Shown here in pieces: positions 10,884-23,176 of a DNA stretch of 64,000 bases (its first letter is position 1; each line of letters starts with the position of its first letter). A program made the position numbers and the translations under genes. This DNA comes from Sthenelais limicola (taxonomy: Eukaryota; Annelida; Polychaeta; Phyllodocida; Sigalionidae). The notes beneath the pieces are model-generated. The model was not told the origin of the DNA. It did no database searches and saw only the letters and a list, made by a program, of their open reading frames with translations. The DNA lies in contig OW804094.1 in assembly GCA_942159475.1 (NCBI GenBank), forward strand, positions 15,435,708 through 15,499,707, read 5' to 3'.

Positions 10884-11216
10884 ATATATATATATATATA
10901 AGAAGGGAACGTGTGTACACATAGTCGAGTAGTGAAGCTAGCTAAAAGAAAAGGAGAAGCAGGAGATAGACACCCCATGATAATAAATTATTGATAAAAA
11001 TCCTGCATACAGAAATAATAAACCACTCACAGGTTGGTGATATAGGAGCTTGACAGTGAGTACAACAAGGAGGGATGGGGTATTATATTACTGGCGATAT
11101 TATTTGGACAGAACCTGTCACACACAGGCAACCATTAGCCAAACGGTCTCTGTAGACTCTTTTGTCTCACAAGGGGAGCATAACCAAAATATACGCATCT
11201 GTACTGTACTGATCTT

Positions 11217-11451
11217 GGGTCAGATTTTCAGAAAATACACAATTGGCAGCTGTACACATTTAGTGAATTCTGCTGAATTAGGCTGCAATTTGGTCAATAC
11301 TAGGTAAATTCGCGTATATTCGGCATTGCATTAATTATAGCAATCTGTTTGGTTAGGTTGAACTGTATTTTGAACTTTATTTTCGTCTGAAATTTGTGTT
11401 ATTTGAGAAGATTTGCGAAGTTGAATTGTACAATTTCTGAAAATCTGACCC
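11217..11451 (+). mobile_element. MITE family A, copy 6 (A2)
   Basis: A2 interior ('ggtcaatactaggtaaattc', 'tttggttaggttgaac') between family A termini. Confidence 0.9.
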
Positions 11452-11454
11452 TCT

Positions 11455-11780
11455 TTCGCTTTAATCTTCTCCTCCCTTCTCTTCCTTCTCTTCTTCCTCC
11501 TCCTCCTCCTCCTCCTCCTCCTCCTCTTCTTCTTAAAGTCCTCCTTCTCCTTCTCCTTCTCTCCCTGCTCCTCTTAAAGTATTCCTTCTTCTTCTCCTGA
11601 CCTCCTCTCTCCTCTTAAAGTATTCCTCCTTCTCCTCCTGACCTCCTCTCTCCTCTTAAAGTATTCCTCCTAGCTTCTCCTTCTCTGAGACTCCCCTCTT
11701 AAATTCTTCCTCCTCCTTCCCCTCCTCCTTCTCTTATTATAGCCTTCTCCTTCTTATATTTACCTCTTCTTCTTTCCTCT
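11455..11780. repeat. Polypyrimidine (CTC/CTT)n tract
   Basis: About 320 bp of nearly pure C/T on the + strand, with repeated 'cctctcttaaagtattcctc' units. It explains the poly-Leu/Pro open frame that reads through it. Confidence 0.9.
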
Positions 11781-13344
11781 TACCGTTTTTCATTTCCACC
11801 TCTTCCTTTTGTCTCCCGGGTTTCATCTCTACATCCTCCTAATTCTTTTTTTCCTCCATTCCTCCTTCAATTCACCCTCGAGATCCCACCACCATCTTCT
11901 AGTCGTCCTCAACCACCTGCTACTCTTCGTCCTCCTGTTTTTCTTTCCATTCAATTCTGTCACTCCGCTTTTTATATTTTTCTCTTAAAAAGACCTTAAA
12001 CATACATCCTTCTTCAAAACCATGTACGGTATTCGCCTTTTTGCGTATTTTACTTTGTCAACTTACAAGTGCACAGGTTGTGCTCTGTCCTGGTGAAGGG
12101 TCGATCTTCAACCACACATTGGGGGTAAACATAATAAAAACAGAAGTAAACAAAATGTTTTAGAAAGGAAGCGTCATCTACATGTTGTTAGAAAATGGTT
12201 TTTGGTGGGGGAGGAGGAGGAGGAGGGGGGGCTCGTTCTTGTTCCTCTGGCATTACCCAAACCTCACAATAAAAACTCGTGAAATCATTACCCAAATGAA
12301 AGGGAAATAGTCAGAGTAATGAAATAGAGAACAGATTAGATAGGAAAGATGGGAGAGAGTTGGGGGAATGGGGGACAGTGACACACAGACAGACAAGTGA
12401 GAAACGCGAGAGTCGTGGGGAAGGAGAGCGCGTTTTACGAACTCTACATTTTTGTTCAAACCATAAAAGTTGAGCTCTACTCTTTGATGTTCTGCTTCCA
12501 TTTACCTATCCCCTTTTCCACTCATTTTTTTTATATAAAAATAAATCATTATTTGTCTGGTTGTTAGTAAAGGTCTGTTTTCCTGTTCTTACGAGTAAAT
12601 ACCAACACTGCGGTAAATGTGTTTTCTAGAGGAGGTCCTCTGTGATGTCTGCTTAGGCATGGAAATGTCTTTGTTGAGGAGAAAAGATAGACTGGGCCTT
12701 AGAGTGTCGCAATGTGGCCTTGGGGTGTGTATGTAAGGGAGGGGGGGGGGGGGTCGGAGTCTAGCTATATAGGATCGGGGCGGAGGCTACTCTTTTTCCA
12801 GGCACATATATCTTATAGATATATTATATCACCGCAAAATGTATTAGTATATAGTTTTCTTATATTTTTTTTTAAAGTTGAATAAACAAAAAAGATCCTC
12901 ACTCCTATAACCAGGAGGCAGATGTTCGAAGATAATTTAGCAGTTTATTATGTAGTAATTAAATGATTGTGGTTGTATTGTGTGCGTGTGTGTCTGTATT
13001 TCTCCCAATCTTTCTCGTATACCCACCCCTTGCCCCCTACCCATCGAGCTATGGCTTTAATATAGGCCTACATGTACTAGGGTTAGGGGTGAGTAGGGAA
13101 CCAGCACAAGCATACATGTATACAGACCCAGAACCCGTTAACTCTAGCCACTAATGACGTCACGCCTGCCCTCGCTCACAGTGGGTGAGCGTTCCTTGGT
13201 CCTTGGCCAAAAAAAAAGTTGGAAAACAAAAAAAGTGTGAGCAAACATGTGCATTATTCATGAAAGAGGTTGTTATTGGACTCGTAAGAAGTGTATTTTA
13301 TATACGAGAGTGACGACATCTGTCTGGCCTGCGAAACAATATAT
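11781..13344. other. Non-coding DNA with G-rich runs
   Basis: No gene recognised. Contains a G run at about 12741-12752 and one perfect CRE-type palindrome TGACGTCA at about 13154. Confidence 0.5.
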
Positions 13345-13579
13345 GGGTCAGATTTTCAGAAAATGTACAATTGGCAGCTTTACACATTTAGGAAATTCTC
13401 CTAAATTAGGCTGAAAAATGATGAATATCGGGTATATCTGCGTATATTTGGTATCGCATTGATTTAAAGTATCAGTTATGTTATGTTAAACTGTATTTTG
13501 GAGCTCATTTTTGTCTTAAATTTGGGTTATTTGAGGGGATCGGTGAAGGCGAATTGTGCATTTTCTGAAAATCTGACCC
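13345..13579 (+). mobile_element. MITE family A, copy 7 (A1)
   Basis: Full-length copy with ATAT borders and A1 interior. Confidence 0.92.
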
Positions 13580-13773
13580 ATATGTCGGTACATACCCGTT
13601 AGATCATAGGGAAACAAAAACCTGCGGATCTGTGAATTCCTTACGGTATTGAAATTAATCAAAAGTGTTTGATGATTTATTTATCGATTGCTTCTTTTAT
13701 TCCCGCATATACAAACATACAGTTCAATGCGCTAAACTTACATTTGTATCTAGGCCTAGCCTGTTTATTATGT

Positions 13774-14007
13774 GGGTCAGATTTTCAGAAAATGTACAAT
13801 TGGCAGCTCTACACATTTAGGAAATTCTCCTAAATTAGGCTGAAAAATGAAGAATACCGGGTATATCTGAGTCTATTTGGTATTGCATTGATTTAAAGTA
13901 TCAGTTCTGTTATGTTAAACTGCATTTTCAAGCTCATTTCTGTCTTAAATGTGGGTTATTTGAGAGGATTGGGGAAGGCGAATTGTACATTTTCTGAAAA
14001 TTGACCC
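13774..14007 (+). mobile_element. MITE family A, copy 8 (A1)
   Basis: Full-length copy less than 200 bp from copy 7 and in the same orientation. One base is lost in the right terminus. Confidence 0.9.
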
Positions 14008-14204
14008 ATGTAGGCCTTAATCAGACTTGGTGAATAAGATGTTCTCATCAATCGTCGCCATCTATATACATAATGTTAGAGAATCATTATTTGTTAATTA
14101 GATTAAAATAGAAAAACGCCACTAATGTTGTTATTCCATAACCACAATGGATATTATCTGCAATTAATAATTTCGATATGTATGGCACATTAGAATATAT
14201 TTAG

Positions 14205-14272
14205 ATACTCAAATATTGGAATGGTATTATAAGAATAAATACTCAAATATTGGAATGGTATTATAAGAATAA
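14205..14272. repeat. 34-bp tandem duplication
   Basis: Two adjacent identical 34-bp units, each starting ATACTCAAATATTGGAATGG. Confidence 0.93.
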
Positions 14273-14377
14273 AACTAATAAAATAATTATTGCAGAGTTT
14301 ATGATTTGTGTAATAGAGTCAACAATACACTGGCTGTGGCTTGGTAAAAATGATGAATGATCAGGACGGATCTTATA

Positions 14378-14609
14378 GGGTCAGATTTTCAGAAAATGCA
14401 CAATCTACAGTTCTACACATCTCTCAAATTCTGCTAAATTAGAGTGAAACATGATAAACACTGGACATATCTGAGTATATTCGGTATCGAGTTGATTCAA
14501 AGGATCTAGTTATATTGAAATGTGTTTTGAGTCTGATTTTTTGCATTAAATTTGGATTATTTGGGAGGGTTTCTGAATGTGAATTGTGCATTTTCTGGAA
14601 ATTTCACCC
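14378..14609 (+). mobile_element. MITE family A, copy 9 (A3)
   Basis: Subfamily A3: after the terminus it reads 'caatctacagttctacacat' rather than 'ggcagctctacacat'. The right end is diverged (TTTCACCC). Confidence 0.85.
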
Positions 14610-14794
14610 AGTACATTATGAGCACTAAAATCACCATAAGTTTTTTGCACTGGTTGGACCGCGTGTAAGTAGGCCTATGGGTGTGGTGTCTCAAAGTGAC
14701 GTACTAAGATGATTGAGGCCTGGAGGGTATTATATTTGTCGGTAAAAACCCCAAATCATCGCCAAGCTACACTTGAATACAGAGAACTGCGTCT

Positions 14795-15142
14795 ATAGGG
14801 GATTTGCATATCTCACTGCGCATGTCTACTGCAGTGCATGCCGGGATGGATTCTTTTGAAATCTGACATACAAACATGTTGCAACATTTTTATCAAAAAT
14901 TGCTAAAGTGTTTTCACCTATATCGTAGCTTGTATAAATGATGTATGAAAACCAAATGCATGATGGGAAAGATGGGGCCTTGTGTCATGGAAACATGTAT
15001 AACACATGGATATTGACATTAGAGCACTGATAAATAGTCCATCCTGAACATAACATGTTTTCTTTAGATTTTATACTGTACCATTACTCCCATAATTCCA
15101 TGCGAATCAAGATTCAAAATGGCGGCTATGCAACTCCCCTAT
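14795..15142 (-). mobile_element. MITE family D, copy 1
   Basis: About 345 bp with inverted ATAGGGGA(G/T)TT(G)CAT ends. The interior 'caccattactcccataattcc' and 'aaaccaaatgcatgatggga' is the inverse of the copies at 23177 and 39887. Confidence 0.85.
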
Positions 15143-15530
15143 TATAGCCTACTCTGGTGATGTTTACTTATGTGTGCATGTCTGGCATGAAGTATTACTT
15201 TACTCAAGTTACTGGGTAAAAAGTTCTAATGTTTGCATGGGCAATGCCAATTATTCATTTTTCCCAGGTCAGAAATATATATGTTTAGAACAAAATTGTA
15301 TTGCATCTTTATATCTTCAGACGATCCCTTTCCAATACATTATTTAATAATCGGGGGTGTATGTTAATTCTATACCCTTGATCTGTTTTTTCGACGAAAA
15401 TATTAATATCTAGTTAATAGTAAGATTAGAATAAGATCTATGTTTTATAGGCTAAGATATGACGTTAATTACCGTTTAAATTGGCTCAATTCGAATAATC
15501 CTCGTCAATATATGCTAATAGTTTTGTTTT
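15143..15530. other. AT-rich DNA, probable intron/upstream region
   Basis: No ORF or repeat recognised immediately upstream of the GT31 gene. Confidence 0.5.
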
Positions 15531-15544
15531 CCTTCTAATTTCAG
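15531..15544 (+). promoter_or_regulatory. Candidate 3' splice site
   Basis: CCTTCTAATTTCAG is a pyrimidine-rich tract ending in AG, 89 bp before the GT31 start codon. It suggests the coding exon is preceded by an intron in the 5' UTR, a layout common in GT31 genes with single-exon coding regions. Confidence 0.55.
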
Positions 15545-15556
15545 AAGAGTCGCTGA

Positions 15557-15637
15557 ATGTACATCGGGAGACAATCCTGTTCCCTTACAAAGAGGGTGAA
15601 TGACCTTGACACTCATAACAGTCTAGGACCATCATGA
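15557..15637 (+). other. Candidate upstream ORF (26 codons) overlapping the main start
   Basis: An ATG at 15557 opens 26 codons ending in TGA at 15635-15637. That stop overlaps the GT31 start as ATGA. A second, 8-codon ORF runs 15600-15626 in another frame. Both matter only if the exon really starts at 15545. The first ATG has a weak initiation context (T at -3). Confidence 0.35.
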
Positions 15638-16890
15638 CGATGTCATGGATATCGCGGTTGCACGCTCGCGCAGCGTCTTCGTGTGCGGCCTATGAATCCA
15701 AGACCATCTTCATCCGCATCTCTTGCAACCTATTCTCCAAACCACGCCGCGTCACTCGCCAGGTTCTAATAAAAACTAGCGTCGCCTCAGCGCTGGTCGC
15801 TGTCGCCGCCTTCATCGTCATCTACACTGCCATCATCATCGCCACGACGTCAAACAACGACGTCACTCTGAATGGTAGGCCCAATTACCAAGATGTGGCA
15901 CATTCCGCGACGGGAGAGACGCATCGGAGAGTCAAGTTGTTGTGGTCCGGAAGCGGAAAAGGCAGAAATCGGTTTCAGGGCCGATATTCCGCCTCTGATT
16001 CTGACACTGGGGGTTCGGCCGGAAGTAGTACGAGGACATTACCGTCACGTGACTGGGGGTATGATCAGCTTGTGGGACAAAATACCATTAAGCCAAATTG
16101 TGCGCAAAACCTGCTACTGTTGGCCATTATAACCTCTGCTCCCCGGAACCGGAAACAGAGGGATGTCATCCGGGAGACTTGGTGCTCTCCAAAAGCCCTT
16201 TCAGCTAACCAGCGAAAATGTGTTTTTCTCATTGGAGGAACAAGCGAAAAACGCCAAAATTTCGCTGTTCGCCAAGAAGCTTTGCAACATGGTGACATGC
16301 TTGTTGGAAATTACTCAGATTCCTATAGAAACCTCACTTACAAAGTCGTCTCTGGCTTTCATTGGACAGTATACGAATGCAAACCCAAGTTTATACTAAA
16401 AACTGATGACGATTGCTTTGTGAACATGGAAATATTAACACCCTTTTTAACCTTAAAAAATCCAGAACACGACTTATATGTTGGTAAAGTGTTCATGGAA
16501 ACGAAAGACTTACAAGTAATCAGAGATATGAACAGTAAATGGGCCGTCTCCACTGAGGACTACCCCCCTGAACTCTACCCCAAATATGCCAGTGGAACTG
16601 GCTACCTAGTCTCATATCAAGTTGCTAAAAGATTTTTGGAGGTTAGCAGAACTTATAAGCCCTTTCCCAATGAGGATGCATATGTTGGGGTGCTGATAGA
16701 AAGTCTGGGCATCTCCCCCATTCACAGTCCAAGATTTACATTTGTGAATACACACTGGACAATGTGTAATTTCATCTATTTACTCGTTGTACACAGGATT
16801 TCTTTCCAACAACAGAGAGACTTGACTAACTTAGCTCAACAAGCGCTTGTAAAGTGTTCCAATCAACGCTTCTTTGATACATGGAATTGA
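15634..16890 (+). CDS. Beta-1,3-galactosyltransferase/GlcNAc-transferase-like enzyme (GT31 family)
   Basis: This enzyme is predicted to transfer Gal or GlcNAc in beta-1,3 linkage from a UDP-sugar to glycan acceptors in the Golgi lumen. The 418-residue protein has type II topology. A short basic cytoplasmic tail precedes a hydrophobic anchor at about 49-71. A low-complexity stem runs to about 155, and the catalytic domain follows. Visible GT31 motifs are ITSAPRNRKQRDVIRETW (166-183), VFLIGGTS (197-204), NYSDSYRNLTYKV (226-238), the metal-binding DDD motif in LKTDDDCFVN (255-264), YPKYASGTGYLVS (315-327) and FPNEDAYVG (344-352). N-glycosylation sequons lie at 226 and 233. The length is typical for the family. 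An in-frame TAA upstream at about 15617 makes 15634 the first in-frame ATG; a second Met follows two codons later. No frameshift or missing motif is seen, so it looks functional. The exact donor and acceptor sugars cannot be assigned from motifs. Confidence 0.93.
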   Translation: MTMSWISRLHARAASSCAAYESKTIFIRISCNLFSKPRRVTRQVLIKTSVASALVAVAAFIVIYTAIIIATTSNNDVTLNGRPNYQDVAHSATGETHRRVKLLWSGSGKGRNRFQGRYSASDSDTGGSAGSSTRTLPSRDWGYDQLVGQNTIKPNCAQNLLLLAIITSAPRNRKQRDVIRETWCSPKALSANQRKCVFLIGGTSEKRQNFAVRQEALQHGDMLVGNYSDSYRNLTYKVVSGFHWTVYECKPKFILKTDDDCFVNMEILTPFLTLKNPEHDLYVGKVFMETKDLQVIRDMNSKWAVSTEDYPPELYPKYASGTGYLVSYQVAKRFLEVSRTYKPFPNEDAYVGVLIESLGISPIHSPRFTFVNTHWTMCNFIYLLVVHRISFQQQRDLTNLAQQALVKCSNQRFFDTWN

Positions 16891-18592
16891 AAGAAAGAAC
16901 TATGGCTGCTGAAATCAGGGCCGACAGGTGATTTTGATGAACTTACCTTTAAATGTTAAAAACTGCATTAAATAAGGAAGTATTTATTCGACGAATCATG
17001 TACCAGTGTAATCTGTGAAAGATTCTCTTATATTACATATTCAATATGGTTACAGAAGATCCAAATGATAATTTCTATGTGATGAAAGTTTTCCTCTTCG
17101 GGAGTGAAGTATACATAGATTTCACATGACGTCACCCAGTAGGCTGGGGTATCACAGTGGCTACCATGTCTGGGGTCACTGCTACGCTTGTCGTCTATGG
17201 CGGGGGTATCAAAACAAAGTAGATAAAACTCACAAGAGTAGATACTTGGGTAATTCTACACTAAAGGCAGATTATCTAACCTATCATGAAGATATTGTTG
17301 AGGAAGATGAAAATTAGTAAAGGTTAAAACAGCCAGAAAACGGTATTTTCAAGTATCGCAGCATACATAGGCATTTAACTTGACCCCAAACATGGCCAGG
17401 GCCGTGACGTCAGTGAAATCTATGTATAATGATAGGACTCATATGGTTGAAGGGCTGGATATATTCGGAGATAACGTACAGACCATGTATTTGCCTAGTG
17501 ATGTGGAAGGTTTATTGGGGGAACGTCTGATGTGGGATTTAGAGCATCGAAGCGTCAAAATCCTCGAGAATGAATGTCTCAAAAAGAATGAAATAACATC
17601 CCGCATTAACACTTTGATCATGGAACCATTATATCAATTACAAAACAAACATATCTTTTTCATCCATAACACCATAATGAAAAGCTACTGGACCCTCCCC
17701 TGATGTTTTCCTTTGTACATTCTAGAGACGATTCCCTGAGCACACATTTCGTGTACCAAAGTATAAACACAGGTCAGGGATTGATGTATGTTTGGGGTAT
17801 CAGTCATCATAACAGCCTCGTTGTACTCCTAATACTCGGAGACTTAAAGGCTCAAACTCAAGGGTTTTACTATATTCCTTAGCATGACTGATGCTGAGTT
17901 TCATGCAATTATTTAACCTATTTTACTCTCAATATTAGGAGCCCTTTTTGCTCCTTCTTCGTACTCGTAAGAATTGCGAAATTCTAAATGATTGCAGCTT
18001 GTGAATTTAAATCAATTACAATTCAATATCAGGTTTGGGCAATTGATATCTTTTCATCATTTCCAATCAATTTTTACCTGCCCATCTGTGTAAGTAGACA
18101 CCAAAACCTGTTATTTTTCCCATCACTCACTCAATCCATGCTGATTATGATCGAATTGAACATTTTATCTTACGAATTCTTTCAATTTACCTCTTTGTAT
18201 TCACATACCTGTATACGTTTATTGTGGGAGAATTCTTGTGTGATTTCCAAAATAGGGAACTTACATGAACTAAGACTCATGACTGAAATAGAAATTGTGT
18301 AATTTATCAAAGAACAATTATTATGTAAGTCCTCTATTGACTTATTCATAATTTTATTGTGATTCTACAGTCTAGGGTTATCCCATGAATGGTGATTTTT
18401 GTCCTCACAATCGTGGACAATTCCAGTATATCATATCATATATATTTCATTGACTCATTCTTCGTTTTAGTTGATATTAGAGAAAGAGTAATACAATGGG
18501 CATTGACTCAATTTTAGCCAATTATCCCCCAAAAAATGGAGGATAGGATAAAAATGGATCAAGAGGAGGAGTGTCCGGGAGAAATGGTTATT
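16891..18592. other. 3' flank of the GT31 gene
   Basis: Probably includes its 3' UTR, but I could not fix a poly(A) site. An open frame of 107 codons at 17380-17703 has no domain I recognise. Two TGACGTCA palindromes (about 17127 and 17405) are present. Confidence 0.45.
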
Positions 18593-19000
18593 TGTGAGTT
18601 GTTTCAGGAAAATGAGTCATAAGTCGCAAAATGGATATTTTTCACAGTAATCTATTTATAAGATATCTTTGTTGGAATATTCTAATTCTTTGGGTATTTA
18701 ATACTGCTAGTAATATTAATACGTGTATGAGATTTCAAGGCGATGTATCAAATATATCTATGCATTTCTAAGGTCATCTTATGGAGTATATTTAGGTACT
18801 TATTAGTAATTATCCACCCAAGAATATCATAACTTTTTTTTCAAAAATAAAGATATCAAACTTATAATATAGAAACACTACTCAGAAGTCATTGATGTTT
18901 ACTACCATTAGAATTGGCTTGAGCTCATCTATTCAAATATGGTGATATCTCAAAATCAATTTTTTGCGACTTATGACTCATTTTCCTGAAACACATCACA
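18593..19000 (+). mobile_element. MITE family B, copy 1
   Basis: The left end contains GTTTCAGGAAAATGAGTCAT and AAGTCGCAAAA. The right end is the inverse, closing CCTGAAACACATCACA. About 400 bp, non-coding, with an AT-rich interior. Confidence 0.92.
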
Positions 19001-20262
19001 TTTGGTACATTCATCATAATTCGACATAGGGTAGATTTGATCTATCCCTCTTATAAGACTAATCATTATAAGACTAATCATATGTTATACATTTTGTATT
19101 TCATAACTGTGTGTTCAATCATTATCTTGCCATCGACCATAATATCATGCCATTCGTGTTATAAGATGCGAACAAATTCATCTAGATTTGAAAAGGAATG
19201 GTTCTCGGCACAATGTTGCAAAATATCACACTGCGACTGGATGTATAACAGTTGTGTTGGTTGTATATCTGGAAACAAATATAAAAAGCATAATCACCAA
19301 TTATGACCAATATTGCTGGTATACATTGTGATAATATATTTACATAAGCATGTCATGGGTTCAATCATTTCATAGGCTAGAATTGTATGGGGCCATTAGG
19401 TTATAATATGTATGTATACAGCATTGTACATAAAATGATTATGTAATAGGAGGTTCTACAAATTCCATCTGAACTAGACTGAAGGGTTCGCTAAACTGCG
19501 GCTTTCCAGTGAGGCTTCCCTTGCCTTGAGTTCCACTAATATATGAAAGGAAAATTCATTAAAACCTATTGCAAATGAATTTTACTCAATTACAGCTGTA
19601 TTCCCAGCTTATTCCATTTTATTTTCCATTATAAATAATCCTTAAATCTTTCTGTGCGAAGGATTTATACAGGAATTGGGAAAGGGGAATTTTTTGACCG
19701 ATTTCGATTGGAATTGTGTTAGAAAGTCTCCTAATTTGGCAGTCTCATTTGACAATGGTATGGTTGCATTCACGAATATGGGACTAGTTGAAGCTCTGAT
19801 TGTATGCTCGATCTTAGGTCTATAATGCCAAAGTTTTGACAGGGACACATATACCTCCCTCGTCAATGTATATTTATTTCCATAAATACAAATGCAAATG
19901 TGGGGGAAATGTTGGTAGTTATTCCAAATGTTAATTGATTATAACTATTTTAGGTTGCTTGTGATTTGCATTAATTTTCATGCTGCCTGTGTTATCAATG
20001 CACTCTTATAAACAAGACGTTGTATGAGGTTTCTTGGGGTTCTTTTAAGAGTCTAGAAGTTGTTTCATAATTCCTCCATCTTGAAAGATCATGCATTCCT
20101 TTCTTTCTCTCGCGCCCTTGCCATAAAGAAATAATTGTTATTGGAGCGGTGTTAAATTTATTCGGACATCCACCCCTTTTATGTGAAATGTAATGTTCTT
20201 TTGTCCTTAGCCCCTGTATACCACCTAAATTTATCAAATACGTTGCATAATGTATAAGTTAG
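19001..20262. other. AT-rich non-coding DNA
   Basis: Nothing recognised. The 89-codon frame at 19037 is Cys/Ile-rich without a known pattern. Confidence 0.5.
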
Positions 20263-20377
20263 TAAAGGGCCTAGTCCACTAAGCCGATTCTCATGCGACT
20301 TTCACAGAAGTTAGTGTTAAATAGTCTTCTGCAGCGCAAAATCGCATGAGAATCGGCCTAGTGGACTTGAGCCTTTA
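20263..20377. mobile_element. MITE family E, copy 1
   Basis: About 110 bp. It opens AAAGGGCCTAGTCCACTAAG and closes with its diverged inverse (CTTGAGCCTTT). 'ccgattctcatgcgact' and 'cgcatgagaatcggc' pair internally. Confidence 0.85.
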
Positions 20378-21362
20378 GATGTTTTTACTTTTTCGTTGTT
20401 ACATTTGCACCACGTCATAGTATAGTATGGTAAGTCGAATAAATACTCCCCCCCCCCCCTCCACACACACACCAAATTGTCTCGCAATAAAATTTCTTAT
20501 GAAAAGAAAAAAAAGATCCCCAAAGACTTCATAGAACCTTACGTTAAAGAGTGCCATATTTCCAAGGTTTCAGGGTTCCCATTGTTATAGCGTGATATTG
20601 CATTGCGTTACATTACATAGTGCTTTTGGTTTCGCAATTTTTGTTCTTGCTTTTATTAAAAACGTAGCAACAATGCGACATTTTGTACAAGGACCAGCGT
20701 GAATTTTATTACTTTCCGATCTCCTTGACTACTTAAACAATATCGAATCATAACCTGAAATCTCTATGATTTATCATTACACCAACCGCCAGATTGAATT
20801 TTAAAAAGGTGTAGAGGAAAGAAAAATATGATTTGATTTTCGTTTGAAAAATATGTCATTCTCCGCGATACTTGGTACTGGGATAAATGTATGCATAATT
20901 TACGCACAAAACAGGGTCATTTAATTATGTTTATATAATTAATTATGAGTTTTTAAATGTGTGTGTGACTTAAACCGTTTAGTGTTTTATGCAGTATGAC
21001 TGCAGTTTAACGATTTCATTGTCGTAAAAACATTCTCAAGAATGTACTTTAATTTAAAAACACAGAATTTGAAAAGGATATTAGTGGCATGTGGTATGTA
21101 TTTTCCTGGAAGATTCTATAATCTGAAAGTATCTGTCAGGACCTCCCCATTCCGCATCATGCCCCTGAAATAGAATGTCTCCATTTTCATGAGTGAAATT
21201 GAACTTTATTTCTATTCGCCAATTAGTATCGTTTCCCCGGGTTGTGTAAACGTGTGTTGTGAACTTTTTTGTTCTTTTCTTGAATTGAAAAATTTATGAT
21301 TTGCATTATCCACATTGCTATCTGACATAAAGGGTTATGGTACAATGTTCTTTTTCTTATTA
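20378..21362. other. AT-rich non-coding DNA
   Basis: Poly-C run at about 20450-20459. No gene recognised. Confidence 0.5.
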
Positions 21363-21587
21363 GGGTCAGATTTTGAGAAAATGTACAATTGGCAGCTCTA
21401 CACATTTACTAAATTCTGCTAAATTAGGCTGAAAAATGATGAATACTGAGTATATTTGGCATCGAGTTGATTTAAAGTATCAGTTCTGTTATGTTAAACT
21501 GCATTTTGAAGCTCATTTTTGTCTGAAATGTGGGCTATTTGAGAAGATTGGTGAAGGCAAATTGTACATTTCCTGAAAATCTGACCC
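21363..21587 (+). mobile_element. MITE family A, copy 10 (A1, internal deletion)
   Basis: Family A termini and A1 interior. About 10 bp are missing around 'ccgggtatatctgag'. Confidence 0.9.
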
Positions 21588-22380
21588 ATTACTCCTTTCG
21601 ACGTTGGGAAAGTTTGATATCTTTCTTCTTTCAATTAATTTAAATTATCTTTAAATTAACGTACAGAACCCATCTTTAGACTAAAATGAATCACCCGGAT
21701 AAGAGTTTCTATGCTATGTGTTTCAGTTATTATTGTCCAAATGACAAACCTTTTACTCATTTGGAAGTGTTCGCTAGGTTGATGAAATGCTCATACATCC
21801 TTATTATATCTATCCACCAACCGGAGATTTATAAAGGCCTGTATTTTTTGTATTATAGGTTTCCCCACATGGTCTTGTGATATCAATAATTGGGTAAATT
21901 GTGTGCCAGTCACATTAAATGATGTACTGAGGATTCATACTGACTGGTAATGTAATATATATCAATATATATCAGTCAGATTTGGGATTAATTGAGATAT
22001 TAAAGGGCGACCAGATATCGTGGACTGTACCAGTCTGGTGCTGTGAGAGGGACTGCGAGATGATGGAAGTGAGAGAAATGAAATAAAGGCAAAATACTTC
22101 AAATATTTATTGAGTTCTTCGTTCTTCTTGGTGATATTAACAAAACACACGATAAGTTCAATCGCTTAGTAGTCAAATGAAGATAGGATACTTTTAAATA
22201 TGTTTTCTTATTAATTATTTCGATAATAAGACTTGATATGTGTCATTTCTATATGTATAATATCTTATGATTATTCTCCACACCCCTCGTGGTGTCCTCG
22301 ATTAAATTAAAATTAAACTTCACCTCTCCTACGGTACGTCTCGTTTAATTTAAAAATAGTTGTACGGTAAATTTGGTATA
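21588..22380. other. AT-rich non-coding DNA
   Basis: Nothing recognised. Confidence 0.5.
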
Positions 22381-22737
22381 AGGCCAAAAAAAAATAGGTG
22401 TGTTTCCGATTTATCTGGCTGAAAACTAGGTAGGGGGGTGGTATCTTTTTTTTTTTGTTATTTTTTTTGTTTGGAAACCACCTCCCAGGAACTGAAAAAA
22501 ATGTCTTTTTCATAACAATAGTTGTTTTGAACATGGGAAATGTGCTTTTTGACAGTTTTGGGTTAGGAAAACCCGCTTTCCTGCTTTTATAAGCTTTTTT
22601 TGTCAAAAAATCCAAAAAAAGGAAGATATGATGAGGAAAAAATCAGGTATGGTAAAATTTTTTTTAGGTAGGGTAAGGTTTTTCTAGGTAGGGGGGGGGG
22701 GGGGGTAAATCGGAAACACACCTATTTTTTTTTGCCT
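22381..22737. mobile_element. MITE family I
   Basis: AGGC(C)A8-9 followed by TAGGTGTGTTTCCGATTTA at the left, mirrored by TAAATCGGAAACACACCTA and T9GCCT at the right. About 355 bp. The interior holds a G run (22691-22705) and T/A runs. A fragment of the same end lies at 38428-38459. Confidence 0.85.
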
Positions 22738-23176
22738 AATTAAATTGTATTGTATAGAGCCCAATCTAAATAAAATTTATCTGGAAACTAAGGGTTGGCA
22801 ATGGATTCTTGCCTAATACAATCTTAATGTTACAGTTAACTGAGACTTACATGGAAATTGAAGATTAAATCCGTAAACATTATCGTCATGGACGAGAAGT
22901 TGCATGTAAGGTCAGATGACGGGTCATCCGAGGGGTCAACATACACTCAGAATCAGTAATCTTAGTTTATTCAAAATCCTGCTAGTACAATTATAAGTTA
23001 ATAAAAAAAAGTTGTACAATTAGAATTGAATCAACAGACTTTCAAAAAAAAATTACTTTGATGCCTAAGTTTTTATTTCATTGCTTGGCGTGCACACATA
23101 GAACAAGGAACAAGGACCAATTAAAACAGCAACATTTTAATTTTCAAAATTCCGATGTAACATAGATGTAGCCACA
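22738..23176. other. AT-rich non-coding DNA
   Basis: Nothing recognised. Confidence 0.5.

Noticed and set aside
11394..11600. 68-codon Leu/Pro-rich ORF
   Set aside because: Read-through of a (CTC)n polypyrimidine tract; low complexity only.
17380..17703. 107-codon ORF downstream of the GT31 gene
   Set aside because: No recognisable domain; most likely 3' UTR or chance, so not called as a gene.
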